From assembly GCF_002811985.1 (NCBI RefSeq), contig NZ_NPDU01000087.1, forward strand, positions 1 to 18,203: a stretch of 18,203 nt of DNA. The letters run 5' to 3'. Below the pieces are notes generated by a model that ran no database searches, was not told the DNA's origin, and was given only the letters and a program-made list of their open reading frames with translations. This stretch comes from Leptospira adleri (GTDB lineage: Bacteria; Spirochaetota; Leptospiria; Leptospirales; Leptospiraceae). Made by a program: the position numbers and the translations under genes. Shown one piece after another: positions 13,325-18,203 of this stretch (positions are counted from its first letter, which is position 1; each line of letters opens with the position of its first letter).

Positions 13325-15301
13325 ATGATATTCGGCGCTGATTACTACCCGGAACAATGGACTCAAAAAGATTGGGAAGAAGACATTCGAATCATGAAGG
13401 AGATGGGTCTTTCATCCGTTCGACTCGCCGAATTCGGTTGGGCGATTATGGAACCGAAAGAAGGGAAATACGACTTTTCCTTTTTCGATAAGATTTTAAA
13501 TCTCATTCAAAAAAAAGGAATGACCGCAATCCTCGGTACTCCGACAGCCACCTTTCCACCTTGGCTTGTAAAAAAATTTCCGGACATAATCCAAGAACGC
13601 GACGGAATCAAACGAACGATCGGAACCAGAAGACAAGCCTGTTTTTCCTCTCCGAATTATAGAAATGCGGTAGTAAAGATTGTTACCGCAATGGCGAAAC
13701 ATTATGGAAATCATCCGGCGGTAATCGGCTGGCAAATCGATAACGAGATAGGACACGAGGGTTCCGATATCGACGAGTCGATGACTTCCTTAAAAGCCTT
13801 TCGCGTTTGGCTGAAGAACAAGTACAAAACGATCTACAATCTGAATAACACTTGGGGAAATATTTTCTGGGGAGTTTTGTACGATTCTTTTGACGAAATT
13901 CCGATTCCGGGTGCGCACGTTTCCAGTAACTTCCATCCCTCGATGATACAAGATTTCTATCGATTTCATTCCGATACGATCGTCGATTTCGTAAAACTCC
14001 AAGCTCAGATTCTTAGAAAATTCTCCGTTGGAAGACCGCTTACCACAAATCTTTATCCGTCTCCTTTTCTTCCGATCATCGATATGGCGGAGCTCGCGAC
14101 ATATTTGGATTATATCTCTTGGGATAACTATCCGACTTGGGGCGAACAAGAAGAACCTTTTCCGCACCCGTTTATAGCGGCGATGCAACAATACAATCGA
14201 GGTTTAAAGAATCTTCCATTCACCGTGATGGAACAAATTTCCGGATTTCAAGGACACGATCTTTTAGGTTATCTTCCCGCGCCGGGACAAACAAAACTTT
14301 GGATGAAGCATTCGATTGTTCACGGCTCCAATGCGATTTACTTTTTTCGCTACCGAACCGCGCGCTTCGGACAAGAACAGCTCTGTTACGGAATTTTAGA
14401 TCACGATAAAGAAAGGACGGAGCGCTACTTCGAATTGCAAAAAGGAATCGAAGAGATAAACGAATTCGCGGACGACTTCGTGGAAAATTTATTTCCGGCG
14501 GACGTCGCGGTGGTTCACGACATTGAGAACGCAAGAAACTGGAAGCACCAACCGATTTCCACAGGACTTAAATATTCTCCGGTTCCCTGGGCCCAACTCG
14601 GATACGACGTTGAAATGGCGACTTGGTTTTCGGGCATGAACGTTCTCAACGTCAACACTCACTTTCGTCCCGCTTCCAAAATCGACTTCAAAGATTATAA
14701 AATCATCGTCTTGCCGATGTACACGATGGTGACCGATTCCATTTTTCAAAAGTTGGAAACGTTTGTAAGAGAAGGAGGAACTTTAGTTTTAGGATATAGG
14801 ACCGGCGCCAAAGATTTAAACGGCTGGATGTATGATTCTCAAATTCCGGGACCGTTTGCAGAAATGGCCGGCATGAAAGTCAGAAAGTTCGAAGCCGTTG
14901 GAAATCAAAAAGTAAAATTTAAGTTTCGATTCTTGCCTGGAACTTGTTCTAAGATCTGCGAAATTTTGGAACCTACTACGGCGGAAGTCTGGGCCCGTTA
15001 CACGGATAAGAAGAAGTTCTACAAAGGCGAACCTATAATTACGGCAAATTCTTATCATAAAGGAAGAGTAATTTATATCGGTGCTTCTTTAGAACCTTTG
15101 AGTTTTATGCTTCTCTATCGTCGAATTTTAAGGGAAGCTAAAATACCTTTCACCTTTTACGGACCGACGGTTGAAAAAATAAATAGAACCGGAATAAATC
15201 GAAATTACGAAATTTATATCAATCATTCCGGTAAAAAGAAATTAGCCGGTCTGAAAATTTTAAACCCTTATGAAGTTAGAATCATCCCCAAGAAAAAATG
15301 A
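13325..15301 (+). CDS. Glycoside hydrolase family 42 beta-galactosidase
   Basis: The 658-residue protein opens with I-F-G-A-D-Y-Y-P-E-Q-W, the GH42 N-terminal signature. It shows W-Q-I-D-N-E141-I-G-H-E (acid/base Glu) and T-V-M-E303-Q (nucleophile Glu), so both catalytic residues are present. Order: TIM barrel (about 1-380), trimerisation domain (about 392-595, from A-D-V-A-V-V-H-D) and a short C-terminal beta domain. There is no signal peptide, so it is cytoplasmic. Start choice: ATG 13325 has a strong AAGGAG 6 nt upstream and begins right at the conserved strand; an in-frame start 16 codons earlier lacks both. It hydrolyses terminal beta-D-galactosides or related sugars; the exact substrate is not readable. 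It leads a same-strand run with a 42-nt gap to the next gene. Leptospires are not known for sugar growth, so the role may be glycan recycling. Confidence 0.92.
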   Translation: MIFGADYYPEQWTQKDWEEDIRIMKEMGLSSVRLAEFGWAIMEPKEGKYDFSFFDKILNLIQKKGMTAILGTPTATFPPWLVKKFPDIIQERDGIKRTIGTRRQACFSSPNYRNAVVKIVTAMAKHYGNHPAVIGWQIDNEIGHEGSDIDESMTSLKAFRVWLKNKYKTIYNLNNTWGNIFWGVLYDSFDEIPIPGAHVSSNFHPSMIQDFYRFHSDTIVDFVKLQAQILRKFSVGRPLTTNLYPSPFLPIIDMAELATYLDYISWDNYPTWGEQEEPFPHPFIAAMQQYNRGLKNLPFTVMEQISGFQGHDLLGYLPAPGQTKLWMKHSIVHGSNAIYFFRYRTARFGQEQLCYGILDHDKERTERYFELQKGIEEINEFADDFVENLFPADVAVVHDIENARNWKHQPISTGLKYSPVPWAQLGYDVEMATWFSGMNVLNVNTHFRPASKIDFKDYKIIVLPMYTMVTDSIFQKLETFVREGGTLVLGYRTGAKDLNGWMYDSQIPGPFAEMAGMKVRKFEAVGNQKVKFKFRFLPGTCSKICEILEPTTAEVWARYTDKKKFYKGEPIITANSYHKGRVIYIGASLEPLSFMLLYRRILREAKIPFTFYGPTVEKINRTGINRNYEIYINHSGKKKLAGLKILNPYEVRIIPKKK

Positions 15302-15343
15302 GATCGAATCTTTGTTAAGCGAACATAGAAAGGAAAGAATTCT

Positions 15344-16255
15344 TTGGAATTAAATCAAGTCGAGGAACTAAATCGAATTCTCGCGTCCGTTTCCGGAAGC
15401 AACCGCTCGCACGAAATCTTTGTGGACAACTTGCATACTCCTTTTTTGCAATTCGAAGATAGTTACATTCTTCCTCCGACTTCGGTCTACGGAGTTGAGT
15501 TTTCCGCGGCAAAAGAATTTCTCCTGCAAGCCGAACAGCTCATTCCCGAGTTGATCAAAGGTTGTCAGGTTCTTCCCGAAGCGAAACCGAAAAAGAACAC
15601 GAATCAATTATTCTTAGTAAAACCTCTTCCTTACGCGAAAGGAGACGAGGACAAAAAGTTTATCTTTGTTGTGAGTTTTATTCTTTCCTATCTCGGAGGC
15701 GCACCGTCCTCGATGGTCGTCAAACAAGCCGCTCAAGGGAAAACCGCTTCCGTTCGAACCCAAAAAATTTATTACCTCGCGAGAATTCTTCCGCTTGAGA
15801 ATTTAGAAACGAAAGAAGGACAGATTGTGGACTTTGTCACTCGTCAATATAAAGAGACAGAATTCATGGTCGACGTAGATACCGTTCCCGCTTTTAACAA
15901 AATCCAACACACTTACTCCGAACTCTTTGACGACGTCGATTATTCAAAGCAAATCTCGGTAATTCAGTCGATTCTTAATATAACAAAGGAAGTTTGGCAG
16001 CCGGGTAAAGTCTTTGAACCGATCGACGTTGAATTTCATTCGATCAGTTCCCGCTTTTTAGAGAGTTCTCAAGAAAGAATCTTGGATCAATTTTTAACCA
16101 TCCGGCATTTGATTGATCTTTTATTGTCGCCGGAAAGCATGACAATAGATTCAGTTATACAGGAACCTTTGCACAACTGGCTTCGTTCTTTCAGAACGGA
16201 AAGGGACGTAACACTCTCCGGTAATATGCTCTGGAAAATCCTAAAACGAAAGTAA
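15344..16255 (+). CDS. Conserved-looking protein of unknown function, 303 residues
   Basis: I do not recognise this family. Translation likely starts at TTG 15344 (M-E-L-N-Q), with AAAGGAA upstream at a usable spacing. The composition is soluble, with no signal peptide or strong membrane segment; one moderately hydrophobic strand lies near 106-122 (F-I-F-V-V-S-F-I-L-S-Y-L-G-G). The middle has K-Q-A-A-Q-G-K-T-A-S-V-R followed by a hydrophobic strand. The second half is helical and acidic, with a V-D-V-D-T-V-P-A-F-N-K segment near 177-187, and the protein ends in a basic tail. No nucleotide-binding loop, metal motif or Cys pair is seen. It sits 42 nt after the GH42 gene and 20 nt before an IMPase-family gene, implying one transcript. 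A spirochaete-specific protein is likely, but that is inference from lack of recognition. Confidence 0.82.
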   Translation: MELNQVEELNRILASVSGSNRSHEIFVDNLHTPFLQFEDSYILPPTSVYGVEFSAAKEFLLQAEQLIPELIKGCQVLPEAKPKKNTNQLFLVKPLPYAKGDEDKKFIFVVSFILSYLGGAPSSMVVKQAAQGKTASVRTQKIYYLARILPLENLETKEGQIVDFVTRQYKETEFMVDVDTVPAFNKIQHTYSELFDDVDYSKQISVIQSILNITKEVWQPGKVFEPIDVEFHSISSRFLESSQERILDQFLTIRHLIDLLLSPESMTIDSVIQEPLHNWLRSFRTERDVTLSGNMLWKILKRK

Positions 16256-16275
16256 TCTTTTTTCAAGAGAAACAT

Positions 16276-17124
<849 letters not shown>

Positions 17125-17289
17125 TTCGTTTCATAGAGTTTGTTCTTACAATTTTTTAAAACTCTTTCTGCCAGTTTGTAATCTTCGATCAAGTAGAGCC
17201 GGAGAGGGCAAGCACAAGAATCCAAAGAATTTTGAAATGAATTAAAGAAACACTGGGATTGAATTTCTCGCTCCCAATGTTCCATTACT

Positions 17290-17646
17290 TTACGGTGCGT
17301 TTAAGTAAGCTTCTATACTTCGAATCTGCTCGTCGTTGAGCGGAAGCCGAGTCATCAATTGGCTGGAACGCTTCGGAGTATATCCAGCCGGATAAGTTCC
17401 GCTTACGATTCTTGCCTTTAACAATTCAAAATTGGAACCCTTAATCGCGGGTCCAACCGCTCCGTCCATCGCAGGATTTTGATTGTGACAAGCCGAACAA
17501 TTCGCCGTATACAAACCCTTTCCCTGATTGAGCTGCTTTTGTTCAGGGGTTAGATTCTCTTCCTTACAATTCGCAAGAACCAAAATCGAAATTACGAAGA
17601 AAAACAGGAGGCGGAAAAAACCGCCTCGAAAATTCGCTCTTCTCAT
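17290..17646 (-). CDS. Class I cytochrome c lipoprotein
   Basis: The 118-residue protein has a basic N-terminus, a hydrophobic segment (about 10-25) and a lipobox L-A-N-C27, so it is probably a membrane-anchored lipoprotein outside the inner membrane. One haem site, C50-S-A-C53-H54, is present. M98 in S-S-Q-L-M is the likely second axial ligand, and a terminal helix (Q-I-R-S-I-E-A-Y-L) is typical of the fold. It would carry single electrons. Start choice: ATG 17646 lies 4 nt after the stop of the upstream gene. A TTG seven codons earlier would lie inside that gene and adds nothing conserved. Directly downstream of a PuuD-type membrane domain, it corresponds to the cytochrome domain that PuuD normally carries at its C-terminus. 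The partner is inferred from position. Confidence 0.88.
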   Translation of the reverse strand: MRRANFRGGFFRLLFFFVISILVLANCKEENLTPEQKQLNQGKGLYTANCSACHNQNPAMDGAVGPAIKGSNFELLKARIVSGTYPAGYTPKRSSQLMTRLPLNDEQIRSIEAYLNAP

Positions 17647-17650
17647 TGAA

Positions 17651-18203
17651 TTAGAGAAGAACCTCAAGAAGAACGTAAATGATCAGAGTAAGAACAAACC
17701 CGGAAGTGATCACGCCCTTAACGGTTTTGATAGGCTTAAAAGTCGCGCTCTCAGGTGTTGCGGTTAACGCGTTCGTTTCAACTATCGCAAGAAGAACCAA
17801 GATGACTCCTAAGAATGTATGCGCTTGAGAGCCGGTTACGTCCACAGAAACGGTTAAGTTTCTGGCCGCGCCCATAAGAAACAACATAGGAATGGATAAC
17901 AACGTGTTCGTTCTAGAAGCGAGAAGTCCTCTCGCCGCTCTTGGAGCGGGGTTCTCCGCAGTTTCGCCTTTGGCAGCGGCGATCACAACTTTTTGAGCGG
18001 GCCAGATTACGAACCAAACGTTAAACCACATAAGAGAACCTAAAAGTCCTCCGCCGAGAATGATCGCAAGCCATTGACCGGAAGAAAGGGTCGTTCCGTT
18101 GTAAAGGGAAATTCCGATCATTGTCCAACCGCTCAAGAACGTAAACATCGCGCCCCAACGAAACCACCAAAGAACGCGTGGAACCAGTTGCTGCGTCGCT
18201 TTT
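17651..18203 (-). CDS. PuuD/urate-oxidase N-terminal-type membrane protein, N-terminus outside window
   Basis: The frame is open past the ATG at 18148 to the window edge, adding 18 codons that read V-P-R-V-L-W-W-F-R-W-G-A before it, so the true start lies beyond 18203. The visible 183 residues have about five membrane segments. Signatures of the PuuD (urate hydroxylase, PF06181-like) membrane domain are N-V-W-F-V-I-W-P-A-Q-K and R-T-N-T-L-L-S-I-P-M-L-F, with a loop between them. Known PuuD proteins fuse this domain to a cytochrome c; here the protein stops after the membrane domain and a separate cytochrome c gene starts 4 nt later. PuuD converts urate to 5-hydroxyisourate with electrons passed to the cytochrome. 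Whether this leptospiral protein acts on urate is not shown. A general respiratory role is the alternative. Confidence 0.82.
   Translation of the reverse strand, partial: KATQQLVPRVLWWFRWGAMFTFLSGWTMIGISLYNGTTLSSGQWLAIILGGGLLGSLMWFNVWFVIWPAQKVVIAAAKGETAENPAPRAARGLLASRTNTLLSIPMLFLMGAARNLTVSVDVTGSQAHTFLGVILVLLAIVETNALTATPESATFKPIKTVKGVITSGFVLTLIIYVLLEVLL

Noticed and set aside
13790..14191. 133-codon minus-strand frame opposite the GH42 gene
   Set aside because: Arg/Lys/Ile-rich shadow of the TIM barrel coding sequence, with no independent signals.
17135..17165. Possible terminator, AGAGTTT pairing with AAACTCT
   Set aside because: Only a 7-bp AT-rich stem with a 17-nt loop; too weak to annotate.
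17647..17667. Upstream TTG start for the cytochrome c
   Set aside because: It lies within the coding end of the membrane protein and would add seven residues before a normal lipoprotein signal.

Overview
ORGANISM. The gene content, the lipobox style and the TTC/GAA/AAA-rich coding sequence point to a spirochaete of the genus Leptospira. This is inferred from family content and sequence style; no 16S or other phylogenetic marker is present. GC looks to be in the low forties by eye (not counted), which would suit a higher-GC member of the genus better than L. interrogans. The window looks like ordinary chromosome: no insertion sequence, phage gene, CRISPR array, tRNA or rRNA was seen, and coding density is high.

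LAYOUT. (1) 1-2086, minus: the 5' part of an Aer-like PAS chemoreceptor, then a DUF445 membrane protein, separated by a perfect 12-bp hairpin. (2) 2283-4960, plus: a tightly overlapping four-gene unit of TonB-like protein, NusG paralogue (UpxY/RfaH-like), KdsD arabinose-5-phosphate isomerase and AroD type I dehydroquinase. (3) 4957-8651, minus: a lipoprotein-like small subunit, a GMC-family flavoprotein and an exported TPR protein. The TPR gene meets aroD tail to tail, with both stop codons inside one TTAA. (4) 8795-13122, minus: an operon hslO - tsaE - tsaB - rnr. (5) 13325-17124, plus: a GH42 beta-galactosidase, an unrecognised 303-residue protein and an inositol-monophosphatase-family enzyme. 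(6) 17290-18203, minus: a PuuD-type membrane protein, cut by the window end, and a separate cytochrome c lipoprotein, possibly followed by a small Cys-rich ORF.

HOW THE GENES MAY WORK TOGETHER. The plus-strand unit puts a specialised NusG-like elongation factor next to the first enzyme of Kdo synthesis, which suggests a link to envelope polysaccharide expression. The small-subunit/GMC pair has the gene order of bacterial FAD-dependent sugar and alcohol dehydrogenases and carries a three-cysteine motif reminiscent of their iron-sulfur site. hslO-tsaE-tsaB-rnr combines redox protein protection, t6A tRNA modification and RNA turnover. The right end is a split form of the PuuD architecture, with the membrane domain and the cytochrome c encoded by adjacent genes.

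LIMITS. All family calls come from reading motifs in the translations by eye; no search was run. Promoter and hairpin calls are visual and low to moderate in confidence. The best candidates for something under-described are the split PuuD/cytochrome pair, the GMC/small-subunit pair, the NusG-paralogue/KdsD unit and the unrecognised 303-residue protein.
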